This document shows positions 1-7,801 of a stretch of 35,043 bases of DNA, one piece after another. A model generated the notes under the pieces. That model was not told where the DNA came from. It worked only from the letters and a program-made list of their open reading frames with translations, and made no database searches. The translations under genes were made by a program, and so were the position numbers. Origin of the DNA: Candidatus Aerophobota bacterium. GTDB lineage: Bacteria; Aerophobota; Aerophobia; Aerophobales; JAGGXI01. The first letter of the stretch is position 1; each line of letters starts with the position of its first letter. The DNA is taken from NCBI GenBank assembly GCA_021163155.1, contig JAGGXI010000075.1, positions 1 to 35,043 on the forward strand, written 5' to 3'.

Positions 1-2
1 AC

Positions 3-119
3 ACACAGGATGCGGATTATAATGCGTCTTTGAATATCTTAAATCTTGGCATAGCTCAGCAGTCTATGGTCGCTGAAAGTGCGAAAGTTAGCCAAATGGA
101 TATTTGTCCATTAAACTAA
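3..119 (+). CDS. tnpB: TnpB-like (IS200/IS605 OrfB) nuclease, C-terminal fragment
   Basis: Only the last 38 codons are in the window; the gene enters from the left edge in frame 3 and stops at TAA 117-119. The peptide contains QDADYNASLNILNLG, which matches the C-terminal RuvC-III segment of TnpB (the D-x-N-A-x-x-N-I pattern). TnpB is an RNA-guided DNA nuclease of IS200/IS605 elements, a Cas12 relative. No TnpA is visible in the window. A small hairpin lies just past the stop, where the right end of such an element is expected. The family call rests on this short motif; intactness cannot be judged. Confidence 0.75.
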   Translation, partial: TQDADYNASLNILNLGIAQQSMVAESAKVSQMDICPLN

Positions 120-123
120 CAAC

Positions 124-146
124 TATATGTTTGAAGTAGTCATATA
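124..146 (+). repeat. Possible IS605-type right-end hairpin
   Basis: TATATG at 124-129 pairs with CATATA at 141-146 around an 11-nt loop, five bases after the tnpB stop. IS200/IS605 elements carry imperfect subterminal hairpins at their ends, and the guide (omega) RNA of TnpB ends in this region. The stem is only 6 bp and AT-rich, so this is suggestive rather than proven. Confidence 0.35.
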
Positions 147-184
147 TTAAATTACATACTAAATTTTTACAAGGAGCTAATTTT

Positions 185-1294
185 ATGTGGTTTAAACGTA
201 TGTTAATAGAAAAGGAATCACCAGAGGAATATGGATACGAAAAGATTAAGTATAACCTTACTGAAAGTTCAGTTACCGATTGTAATTTAGACGAATTAAA
301 TGTTAATCTTGGAAATCTTTCTATAGCTTATGGAAATCATAGTGGGGAACCAGAGTTAAGAGAATTAATAGCTCAAGAATATGATGGTCTTTCTGCTGAT
401 CAGGTTCTTATCACCAGTGGTGCTGCTGCAGCCCTTTTTATTGTTGCTGTTTCTCTTCTTAAACCAGGTGACCATATAATAGTAGCACATCCTAATTACG
501 CATCGAACATTGAAGTGCCGAGGTCCTTAGGGTGCAAAGTTGATTTTTTAAACTTGAGGTTTGAGGAGAATTTCAAGTTAAATTTGGATGAACTTGAAGA
601 TTTAATTACACCTGAAACTAAGATAGTAAGTCTAACTTATCCCAACAATCCTACGGGAACTATGATTTCAGCAGAAACTTTAGAAAGAGTTATAGAAATA
701 GTTGAGTCCCATAATTGTCATTTGTTATTTGATGAAACATATAGAGAAATGACATTTGGCCATAAACTACCAACAGCAGCTTCATTAAGTCCAAAAGCAA
801 TAAGTGTAGAGTCTTTATCAAAATCCTATGGTCTCCCAGGAATTAGAATAGGATGGCTGGCAACAAAAGATAAATCTTTAAAAGAATTGCTCCTCGCGGC
901 TAAGGAACAGATTAGTATCTGTAATTCAATAGTTGATGAAAAAATTGCTCTTTCAGTTCTAAAGAGAAAAGATAAATTTATGAATAATATTAAACAGAAT
1001 ATTCAAGCAAAATTTAAAATAATAACGGCATGGATGGATACTCAAAGAGATTTAAAATGGATACAGCCAGAGGGTGGGGTAGTATGTTTTCCTAAAATTA
1101 AGTCAGATATAAATATAAACCTAAATGATTTTTACCAAATACTGAATGAAAAATATAAGACATTTGTTGGACCTGGCCGTTGGTTTGAAATGGACGATAA
1201 ATACTTTAGAATTGGCTATGGATGGCCATTGGAAGAAAACCTGGAAATCGGACTTAAAAATATTACCAGGGCGTTTCAAGATACAAAACAGTAG
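185..1294 (+). CDS. PLP-dependent aminotransferase, class I/II
   Basis: A 369-residue fold-type I aminotransferase of unknown substrate. Visible motifs are YPNNPTGT (near 150), the Asp of FDETYREM that contacts the pyridine nitrogen (near 182), SLSKSYGLPGIRIGW with the PLP-binding Lys (near 212), and a C-terminal RIGYG containing the Arg that usually binds the substrate carboxylate. The length is normal for the family. AAGGAG sits eight bases before the ATG and supports this start. The N-terminus (ESPEEYGYEKIKYNL) is not that of the classical AspC group, so the substrate cannot be named. The gene stands alone, between the tnpB remnant and a repeat-filled gap. Confidence 0.85.
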   Translation: MWFKRMLIEKESPEEYGYEKIKYNLTESSVTDCNLDELNVNLGNLSIAYGNHSGEPELRELIAQEYDGLSADQVLITSGAAAALFIVAVSLLKPGDHIIVAHPNYASNIEVPRSLGCKVDFLNLRFEENFKLNLDELEDLITPETKIVSLTYPNNPTGTMISAETLERVIEIVESHNCHLLFDETYREMTFGHKLPTAASLSPKAISVESLSKSYGLPGIRIGWLATKDKSLKELLLAAKEQISICNSIVDEKIALSVLKRKDKFMNNIKQNIQAKFKIITAWMDTQRDLKWIQPEGGVVCFPKIKSDININLNDFYQILNEKYKTFVGPGRWFEMDDKYFRIGYGWPLEENLEIGLKNITRAFQDTKQ

Positions 1295-1374
1295 ATTCCT
1301 GATTAACCTGGAGAACTAATATTTGATAACTTAAATTTATAACATTATATAGAGCTCATTAAAGTTCTCTATCT

Positions 1375-1460
1375 GGGTAGGGGAGGCTTTAGCCTCCCAA
1401 TTGCTTTCTAACTCTTGATTTACAAAGGGCGATTAGTCTCGCCCTTACCCACAAGTGGGT
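1375..1460. repeat. Cluster of three hairpins, cloverleaf-like palindromic repeat
   Basis: The 256-bp gap before the oxidoreductase gene holds three perfect stems: GGGAGGCT/AGCCTCCC (1381-1398), AAGGGCGA/TCGCCCTT (1425-1446) and ACCCAC/GTGGGT (1447-1460). GGGTA at 1375-1379 can also pair with TTACCC at 1445-1450, closing the first two hairpins into a three-way junction. No T-run follows any of them, so they are not convincing terminators. The architecture resembles the element at 21206-21263, and both look like intergenic REP-type repeats. Confidence 0.6.
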
Positions 1461-1550
1461 TGTCTAAAATTTTGGTAGGCTGAAATAGGTTAAAAATAGA
1501 GAGAAAGAAGTTCTTAAATCATCTCTTATATAAAAAGGAGGAAATTGTAA

Positions 1551-3437
1551 ATGAGCTATTATAAAAAATTATTGCGAATTAACTTAAGCTCAGAGACAAT
1601 CTCTATTGAAGAGATTCCGGAGAAATATAGGATAAAATATCTTGGCGGTTTGGGATTTGCTACTCGCTATCTTTATGATGAGGTCCCTGCGGATATCGAC
1701 TCTTTAAGTGAGAACAATAAAAGTATTCTTGCTCCGGGGCTTCTTACCGGCCTAAAGGTAGGAACTGCCTCTAAAACTGTTGTCTGCTTTAAATCACCAC
1801 AGACAGGTGGTTACGGAAGGTCTATTGTAGGGGCAAAATTAGGGGTAGCCCTAAAGAAGGCTGGGTATGATGTAGTTATTATTGAAGGAAAATGTTCTCA
1901 TCCGGTATATATTCACATAGCCGATGATAAAATAGAATTTATGGATGCCTCTTCCCTCTGGGGTAAGGATTGTTTTGAGGTCACTGATATTTTAAAAGAG
2001 GAATATGGTAAAAACTTTGCTGTAGCTACCATAGGAATAGCAGGGGAAAATAAGTGTTTTATAGCTGGGATAGATATGGAGGGTAGACAGGCAGGAAGAG
2101 GAGGGGGAGGTGCAGTTTGGGGAGCGAAAAATCTTAAAGCCATTGTTTGCAAGGGAACAGGAAAAATTGAGCCTTCAAATCCAGAAAAGATAAAAGAACT
2201 TGCTGCTTACTGGGCAAAAATAATTAAGAACCATCCATCTACCAAAGATGATATGGGCTATGGCTCAGGTGAATTTTATTCCTGGATGAACAAAGAGAGA
2301 GGTGTTTTTCCTTCCAGGAATTTTCAAGAAGGATACTTCCAAAAAATATATGATAACTTAAAAGAGGGAGAGAAATCTCATTTAGATCCTTATTATTGGG
2401 TACCTGGATATTCTGTAGGGAGAAATCCTTGTCCTAGTTGTAATAAACCCTGTAGTCGTGTGGTAGAGGTAAAAGAGGGAGAGTTTTCCCCAGCTAAAGT
2501 AGATGGAGTAGATTATGAACTTCTCTACTCTTTAGGAGGAGCTCTTTATATAGATGATATCGAAGCGGTGATAAAGGCAAATGAGCTCTGCGATCGCATG
2601 GGATTAGACGCTATATCCACCGGAGTTACCATTGGTTGGAGTATGGAGGTTTATGAAAAAGGCCTTTTAACCAAAGAAGATACGGATGGATTTAAGCTTA
2701 CTTTCGGTAATAAAGAAACACTGCTAAAATTGATTCCCTTAATGGCTAAGAAGGAAAGCAAAATAGGAAAACTTCTATCAGATGGGGTAAAGAAAGCCTC
2801 GGAGAGACTGGGCAAAGGCAGTGAAAAATTTGCTCTTTGTATTAAAGGATTAGAACTCCCAGGATACGATATAAGAGGAATTAAAGGGATGGCTTTGGCA
2901 GAAGCGGTATCAGTTAGAGGAGCTTGCCACCTCACTGCTTGTGCCTATGGCCTGGAGCTTACAGGTAGCTGGTGGAAGTTTGAAGGTATAGATAGACTTA
3001 GTACAGAAGGTAAAGGATTTGAAGTTAAAACTCTGGAAGACTTAATGGCCCTTTATGATGTTTTTGGTATATGCAAATTCTCCCGCCATATGTATTTATT
3101 AGAAGGGTTTAAGGATTTGTTGAAAGCAGCTACAGGAATAGAAAAAAGCTTAGGCGAACTTATGTTAGTTGGAGAGAGGGTTTATAATATATCTAAAGTT
3201 TTTAATGTTAAAGCAGGATTAAACCGCAAAGATGATAGCTTGCCCTACAGAGTAATGTATGAGCCCATACCTGAAGGCGTATCAGCAGGAAATCTGGTAA
3301 CTCCCAATGAACTGGAACAGATGAAAGACGATTACTACCAGGCTCGGGGTTGGTCGCAGGAAGGTATACCTATTAAGGCAAAACTCTTTATGCTGGATGA
3401 GCCAGAAATGGCTGAAGAGATAGGAGCAGGGGTATAA
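1551..3437 (+). CDS. aor: Tungsten-containing aldehyde:ferredoxin oxidoreductase
   Basis: A 628-residue member of the AOR family, which oxidises aldehydes to carboxylic acids with ferredoxin as acceptor, using a tungsto-bispterin and one 4Fe-4S cluster in the cytoplasm. The cluster ligands are visible as C-x2-C-x3-C at Cys294, 297 and 301, with the distal fourth Cys at 508 in DVFGIC. The pterin-binding segment GRGGGGAVWGAKNLKA lies at 182-197. The length is typical (about 600-620). AAAAGGAGGA before the ATG fixes the start. No ferredoxin or pterin gene is adjacent; MocA and YqeC lie about 19 kb away. The exact subfamily and aldehyde substrate are not resolvable from sequence alone. Confidence 0.9.
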   Translation: MSYYKKLLRINLSSETISIEEIPEKYRIKYLGGLGFATRYLYDEVPADIDSLSENNKSILAPGLLTGLKVGTASKTVVCFKSPQTGGYGRSIVGAKLGVALKKAGYDVVIIEGKCSHPVYIHIADDKIEFMDASSLWGKDCFEVTDILKEEYGKNFAVATIGIAGENKCFIAGIDMEGRQAGRGGGGAVWGAKNLKAIVCKGTGKIEPSNPEKIKELAAYWAKIIKNHPSTKDDMGYGSGEFYSWMNKERGVFPSRNFQEGYFQKIYDNLKEGEKSHLDPYYWVPGYSVGRNPCPSCNKPCSRVVEVKEGEFSPAKVDGVDYELLYSLGGALYIDDIEAVIKANELCDRMGLDAISTGVTIGWSMEVYEKGLLTKEDTDGFKLTFGNKETLLKLIPLMAKKESKIGKLLSDGVKKASERLGKGSEKFALCIKGLELPGYDIRGIKGMALAEAVSVRGACHLTACAYGLELTGSWWKFEGIDRLSTEGKGFEVKTLEDLMALYDVFGICKFSRHMYLLEGFKDLLKAATGIEKSLGELMLVGERVYNISKVFNVKAGLNRKDDSLPYRVMYEPIPEGVSAGNLVTPNELEQMKDDYYQARGWSQEGIPIKAKLFMLDEPEMAEEIGAGV

Positions 3438-3564
3438 AACAGGACACAATTTTCTCTGGAGTAGTTTAGTTTTTCCCAAAGATTTGATATGTCTTTCCAA
3501 TTTTGATATCTTTCCCTTTGTATTCACAAAGAATTAAAATCTTATTCTGAAAATAAAATTTTGT

Positions 3565-3592
3565 TTGACAAAGGGTTAAAGTTTGCTAACTT
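3565..3592 (+). promoter_or_regulatory. Sigma-70-type promoter for pheS
   Basis: A consensus -35 TTGACA (3565-3570) is followed after 16 bp by TAACTT (3587-3592). Predicted transcription starts near 3599, giving about 35 nt of leader before the pheS ATG. That is too short for a T-box leader. The 16-bp spacing recurs at other promoters in this window. Confidence 0.55.
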
Positions 3593-3633
3593 ATTTTTTG
3601 GAATAAAATAATCATAGGAATTTAAAGGAAAAA

Positions 3634-4653
3634 ATGATGCGGCAGAATATAGAAAAGATAAAAAGGGAAGCTGAGGAAAGAATTGATAAGGCGCAAAATG
3701 AAAAAGATTTAAAAGAGTTACAAATTAAATTTTTAGGAAGAAGACAGGGTGAGATTACTCAGATATTAAGAAATATGAAAAACTTACCTTTTGAGGATAG
3801 ACCTATTATAGGTAAGTTAATTAATGAGCTAAAAGAAGAAATAGAAAAAAAATTAAGAGAAAAAAGAAATGAGATAATAAAAGAAGAAGGAAAAGAAGGG
3901 GAAGAAAGCATTGATATAACTCTCCCGGGCAAGAGAATCCCTTTAGGAAGGTTGCACCCCATTACTCAGACGATTGAAGAGATTAAAAGAATTTTTATAG
4001 GTTTAGGTTTTCAGATAGTAAGAGGTCCTGAGTTAGAAACTGAATATTATAATTTTGAAGCTTTAAATATGCCCAGGTATCATCCAGCCAGAGATGAACA
4101 GGACTCCTTTTATATAAATGATACTCACCTTCTACGAACTCAAACCTCGCCAGTGCAGATTAGAGTAATGGAGAAAAAAGGACCCCCTATCAGAATAATT
4201 GCTCCCGGGAAGTGCTATAGAAGAGACGCTATTGATGCCTCTCATTTTCCTATGTTCCACCAGGTAGAGGGATTAGCAGTGGATGAGAATGTTACTTTTT
4301 CCGATTTGAAGGGCTCCCTTGCCTACTTTGTCCATCAGATGTTTGGCAAGGACACTCGTCTTCGTTTTCGCCCCAGTTTTTTCCCTTTTACAGAGCCGAG
4401 TGCAGAGGTAGATATTAGTTGTATTATGTGTAAAGGCAAAGGATGCAGAGTCTGCTCGGGAAAAGGATGGTTGGAGATTTTAGGTGCAGGAATGGTAGAC
4501 CCCGAAGTTTTTAAGAATGTTAATTATGATACTGAAAAGTATCAAGGATTTGCTTTTGGGATGGGAGTAGAAAGAATTTGTATGTTAAAGTATGGAATTG
4601 ATGATATCCGTCTATTGTTCCAGAACGACCTCCGCTTTTTAAAACAATTTTAA
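3634..4653 (+). CDS. pheS: Phenylalanine--tRNA ligase alpha subunit
   Basis: The catalytic alpha subunit of the alpha2-beta2 enzyme that charges tRNA-Phe. It is 339 residues, normal for bacterial PheS. An N-terminal basic coiled-coil (about 1-95, rich in Lys/Glu) precedes the class II core. Motif 2 ([19 protein letters not shown]) lies near 195-212, the [12 protein letters not shown] segment near 247, then [17 protein letters not shown] and motif 3 [10 protein letters not shown] near 310. The start has a weak AAAGGAAAA ribosome site; a second in-frame ATG is absent nearby. pheT, which normally follows directly, is missing here: ftsZ is next, after a hairpin terminator. Confidence 0.95.
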   Translation: MMRQNIEKIKREAEERIDKAQNEKDLKELQIKFLGRRQGEITQILRNMKNLPFEDRPIIGKLINELKEEIEKKLREKRNEIIKEEGKEGEESIDITLPGKRIPLGRLHPITQTIEEIKRIFIGLGFQIVRGPELETEYYNFEALNMPRYHPARDEQDSFYINDTHLLRTQTSPVQIRVMEKKGPPIRIIAPGKCYRRDAIDASHFPMFHQVEGLAVDENVTFSDLKGSLAYFVHQMFGKDTRLRFRPSFFPFTEPSAEVDISCIMCKGKGCRVCSGKGWLEILGAGMVDPEVFKNVNYDTEKYQGFAFGMGVERICMLKYGIDDIRLLFQNDLRFLKQF

Positions 4654-4689
4654 CTTAAATTCGGCAAATTATTAAAGTTGAGATTTATG

Positions 4690-4733
4690 AAAAAACCAGA
4701 AATCTCTGTAATCAGAGGACTCTGGAGGTTTTT
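4690..4733 (+). terminator. Hairpin terminator of pheS that overlaps the ftsZ ribosome site
   Basis: A nested hairpin: AAAAACCAGA (4691-4700) pairs with TCTGGAGGTTTTT (4721-4733), enclosing a perfect CTCTG-TAAT-CAGAG stem (4704-4715). It ends in TTTTT, like a rho-independent terminator. The GGAGG at 4724-4728 is both part of the descending arm and the only good ribosome site for the ftsZ ATG at 4734, so pairing should hide that site. The right arm is nearly identical to a segment on the other strand at 23261-23283. Confidence 0.6.
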
Positions 4734-5837
4734 ATGATTGAGTTTGAGCCAGATTCTTCAAGTTTGTTATCCTCACCATGCACGAAAGAGAGTTCTTCTA
4801 TTCGGATAAAAGTTTTGGGTGTAGGAGGGGCAGGATGTAACATTTTGTCTCGTTTGAGATGTTCTTCATTAAATGAGATAAAATTTATAGCCCTTGATAC
4901 AGATAGAAAAAATTTGGCTGAATGCAAAAGAAAAAAAATAGTTCAGTTGGGGGAGAATATTTCTGGAGGATGGGGAACAGGAGGAGATCCAGAAATAGGT
5001 AGACAAATAGCTCTTGAAGAAAAAAGTCGGTTAAAGAAGATTTTAGAAGATGCAGACTTACTTCTTTTAATTTCCGGCCTGGGAAAAGGGACAGGAACAG
5101 GTATTTCTCCTGTAACAGTCCAGTTAGCCAAGGAAATGAATAAATTAGTATTAGCTCTTGTTATTTTTCCTTTTTATTTTGAGGGGGACGAAAAGCTCTC
5201 TAAGGCTAAAAAAGGATTACAGGAGTTAGAGAAGGTAGCAGATGCACTAATGGTTGTTTATAATGATGATTTGTTAAAAGAGAAAGATATTTCTTTAAAA
5301 GAGGGATTAAAAAAGATAGATGGAGTTTTAGAAAGTACTGTTAGGGCTATAAGCGGGCTATTTTTTCATCCTTCCTTAATAGGGATGGGACTCGACTTTG
5401 CCGATATCAAATCTTTTTTAAAAAAGAGGGGTTATATGCAGGTGGCTGTGGGAAAAGGGAAAGGAAAGGAAGCAGCTATTAATGCATTAAAAGAAGCTAT
5501 TCCTTCCCCTATGCAGCATAAAGTCTCTTTTGAAAAAACGAAAGGGATAATCCTTAATATTCGTGGAGGTAAGAATTTATTATTATCGCAGGTGGAAAAG
5601 GCAGCTTCTCTTGTGAAGAGAGGTATCTCTCGAGAAGTAGAATTTTTTTGGGGAGTAAGTGTAGATGAAAATTTATCTGATGAGGTGTCTCTTACACTTA
5701 TTACTTTAAATAGCCAAATGCATTCAAAAAGAGAAAAAGAAGAGAAAAGGAAACCTTCGCAGGGAGAGTTGAATCTAAAAATTTATGAAGATGATGATTT
5801 AGATATTCCTACTTTTTTAAGGAAGAGAGAAAATTAA
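4734..5837 (+). CDS. ftsZ: Cell division GTPase FtsZ
   Basis: A tubulin-like GTPase that forms the cytokinetic Z-ring, 367 residues. The nucleotide fold begins at VLGVGGAGCN (27-36). The tubulin signature is GKGTGTG at 117-123, where most FtsZ have GGGTGTG. The T7 loop reads GLDFAD, keeping the catalytic Asp but not the usual Asn. A charged linker leads to the C-terminal peptide LDIPTFLRKR (356-365), which in other bacteria binds FtsA, ZipA or SepF. The N-terminal extension of about 25 residues is slightly long. Neighbours are pheS and rph; no ftsA or ftsQ is in view. The C-terminal peptide argues for a true division FtsZ, although the signature changes would also fit a diverged paralogue. 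Confidence 0.9.
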   Translation: MIEFEPDSSSLLSSPCTKESSSIRIKVLGVGGAGCNILSRLRCSSLNEIKFIALDTDRKNLAECKRKKIVQLGENISGGWGTGGDPEIGRQIALEEKSRLKKILEDADLLLLISGLGKGTGTGISPVTVQLAKEMNKLVLALVIFPFYFEGDEKLSKAKKGLQELEKVADALMVVYNDDLLKEKDISLKEGLKKIDGVLESTVRAISGLFFHPSLIGMGLDFADIKSFLKKRGYMQVAVGKGKGKEAAINALKEAIPSPMQHKVSFEKTKGIILNIRGGKNLLLSQVEKAASLVKRGISREVEFFWGVSVDENLSDEVSLTLITLNSQMHSKREKEEKRKPSQGELNLKIYEDDDLDIPTFLRKREN

Positions 5838-5858
5838 AATGGAAAGAGAGTATTTATC

Positions 5859-6593
5859 ATGCTCATAAGAAGAGATGGACGAGTGGTTGATGAACTACGG
5901 AAAGTTAATATAGAAAAGAATTTTATTAAATATGCTCAAGGCTCTGCTTTAATAAGTTTTGGGGATACAAAAGTAATCTGCACAGCTATGGTCGAGGAAA
6001 GAGTTCCTCATTTTCTACATAAAACAGGCAAAGGGTGGCTTACTTCAGAATATATTATGCTCCCTTTTTCTACCCCTAACAGAACTCCTTTAGAGATAGA
6101 GAAGAAAAAAGGTAGATCCTATGAAATACAGAGGTTAATTGGAAGGTCCTTAAGAGCAGTAGTTGACTTATCTTCTTTAGGGGAGAGAACCATCTGGATT
6201 GATTGTAATGTTCTTCAGGCAGATGGAGGAACCAGGTGCGCTTCTATTACAGGCTCTTTTGTGGCTTTAATAGATGCGGATAGATGGTTAAGAGAAAAAG
6301 GGATAACAAAAAAGTCAATTATTAAGGAATCATTAGCGGCTGTCAGTGTAGGAATTAGTAATGGTGAAAAGTTGCTGGATTTATCTTTTCAAGAAGATTC
6401 AGAGGCTGATGTAGATATGACAGTAGTAATGACAGGCAAAGGTGACCTTGTTGAGGTTCAGGTTAGTGGGGAAGAATATGTTTTTTCTCGAAAAACTTTC
6501 TGGGAGTTGTTTGATTTAGCTGAGAATGGTATCAAAAAGGTATTCCAGTACCAGAAGGAGGCTGTAGGAGAAAGTAAATGGAAATGGTCTTAG
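5859..6593 (+). CDS. rph: Ribonuclease PH
   Basis: A phosphate-dependent 3'-5' exoribonuclease that trims tRNA 3' ends and works as a hexameric ring. The 244-residue length matches the family. Recognisable segments include the N-terminal RRDGRVVDELR, SFGDTKVICTA (near 33-43), GKGWLTSEY, the RNA-binding RSLRAVVDLSSLGERTIWIDCNVLQADGGTR stretch (about 98-127, phosphate-binding Arg/Gly-Gly-Thr-Arg) and EADVDMTVVMTG near 189. The ATG follows GGAAAGAGAG. It starts 22 bases after ftsZ and its 3' end overlaps the next gene by 16 bases, so the two genes are probably translationally coupled. Confidence 0.95.
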   Translation: MLIRRDGRVVDELRKVNIEKNFIKYAQGSALISFGDTKVICTAMVEERVPHFLHKTGKGWLTSEYIMLPFSTPNRTPLEIEKKKGRSYEIQRLIGRSLRAVVDLSSLGERTIWIDCNVLQADGGTRCASITGSFVALIDADRWLREKGITKKSIIKESLAAVSVGISNGEKLLDLSFQEDSEADVDMTVVMTGKGDLVEVQVSGEEYVFSRKTFWELFDLAENGIKKVFQYQKEAVGESKWKWS

Positions 6594-7780
6594 CTACTCG
6601 AAATATAGATAAAATTAGAGAGATTCAAAAAATTCTCGGCAATTTAAAAATAAACCCCGTTAGATGTTTATTATCTAATGAGGTAAAAATATTAACTTTT
6701 AAGGATTTTCCAACTTTTCCTTTTATAATAGAGGATAAAGATAGTCTTAGGGGCAATGCTCTTAAAAAGGCAAGAGCTATCGCTAAATTTACAGGTAAAA
6801 TAGCTTTAGCTGATGATTCTGGATTGGAAGTAGAGGCATTAAGAGGGGCTCCGGGTATTTTTTCTTCCCGTTTTGCAGGCGAGGATGCCTCTTACGAAGA
6901 TAATAATCGAAAACTTCTTTCTCTTTTAGAAGGGTTTGATTCCGAAAAGCGTAAAGCAATTTTTAGATGTATAATAGCTATTGTTGACCCTTATGGAGGA
7001 GAAAAAGTAGTAGAAGGAATCTGCAAGGGAAAAATTATCTCGGAGGAGAGGGGAAGTAATGGATTTGGTTATGACCCCATATTTCAACCAGAAAAATTTA
7101 ATAAGACTTTTGGCGAAATAAACTCCGAAGAAAAAAATAAGATAAGCCATCGAGCTAAAGCTTTAAAAAAGGCAAGATTGATTTTAGAAGAGAGGTTAAA
7201 CAAAAGAAAAGTTATTGGGCTTACAGGAAATATTGGTTGTGGCAAGACTACGGTGGGGAGAATATTTGCGGAATTGGGAGCTACTCTTATTAATGCAGAT
7301 ACAATAGGACACCTTCTTCTTGAAAAAGATGTGGTAAAAAATAGAGTTGTTGAGGAGTTTGGTAATTCAATACTGGATGAAAAGGGCTCCATTGGCCGGA
7401 AGAGATTAAGAAAAATAGTATTTAGAGATAAAGATAAATTGCAACAGTTGAATTTGATTCTTTCTCCTTTAATAAAGGAAGAGATAAAAAAGAAAATTGA
7501 AAATAGCTTATCTTCCCTCATTGTGTTAGATGCGGCTATTCTTTTGGAAGCGGGTTGGGATTCACTGGTAGACAAGATTATCGTGGTTACCGCCTCTCCC
7601 GATGTTCAACTTAGGAGATTAAGGCGAACCACAGATTTTACTCCCGAAGAGATTAAAGGAGTGATGCAATCCCAGTTGCCCCAGGAAGAAAAGGCAAAGA
7701 GAGCTAACTTTGTTATTCATAATGATGGTGATTTTGATAAACTAAAAAGTAGAGTCAAAGATATCTGGCTAAAGATATAA
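6578..7780 (+). CDS. rdgB-coaE: Fusion: RdgB/HAM1 XTP/dITP diphosphatase + dephospho-CoA kinase
   Basis: A 400-residue two-domain protein. Residues 1-205 are RdgB, which hydrolyses deaminated purine triphosphates (ITP, XTP) to monophosphates: ATRNIDKIREI at 6-16, ADDSGLEVEAL at 78-88, SNGFGYDPIF at 160-169, SHRAKAL near 190. Residues 211-400 are CoaE, the last step of coenzyme A synthesis: P-loop GNIGCGKT at 217-224, NADTIGH, and the LLEAGWD segment. No stop or start separates the halves and both look complete. Residues 26-36 are encoded by a palindromic repeat (separate entry). The ATG lies inside rph; a second in-frame ATG two codons later is equally possible. Confidence 0.92.
   Translation: MEMVLATRNIDKIREIQKILGNLKINPVRCLLSNEVKILTFKDFPTFPFIIEDKDSLRGNALKKARAIAKFTGKIALADDSGLEVEALRGAPGIFSSRFAGEDASYEDNNRKLLSLLEGFDSEKRKAIFRCIIAIVDPYGGEKVVEGICKGKIISEERGSNGFGYDPIFQPEKFNKTFGEINSEEKNKISHRAKALKKARLILEERLNKRKVIGLTGNIGCGKTTVGRIFAELGATLINADTIGHLLLEKDVVKNRVVEEFGNSILDEKGSIGRKRLRKIVFRDKDKLQQLNLILSPLIKEEIKKKIENSLSSLIVLDAAILLEAGWDSLVDKIIVVTASPDVQLRRLRRTTDFTPEEIKGVMQSQLPQEEKAKRANFVIHNDGDFDKLKSRVKDIWLKI
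6654..6684. repeat. Palindromic element inserted in-frame in rdgB
   Basis: ACCCCGTTAGAT (6654-6665) and ATCTAATGAGGT (6673-6684) form an imperfect 12-bp inverted repeat with 10 of 12 pairs. It encodes NPVRCLLSNEV in the rdgB frame, at a place where RdgB proteins usually run directly from the first helix into the next strand. In-frame palindromic insertions of this sort are known in Rickettsia (RPE elements); calling this an analogue is inference. Confidence 0.55.
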
Positions 7781-7801
7781 ATTCGGGGGAAGAAAATTTA
7801 C

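Noticed and set aside
3593-3633. T-box leader for pheS
   Set aside because: The leader from the visible promoter is only about 35 nt, far too short for a T-box.
7084-7575. Long minus-strand open frame antisense to rdgB-coaE
   Set aside because: It is the mirror of a well-supported gene, is low-complexity (Ser/Phe/Leu-rich) and has no ribosome site.
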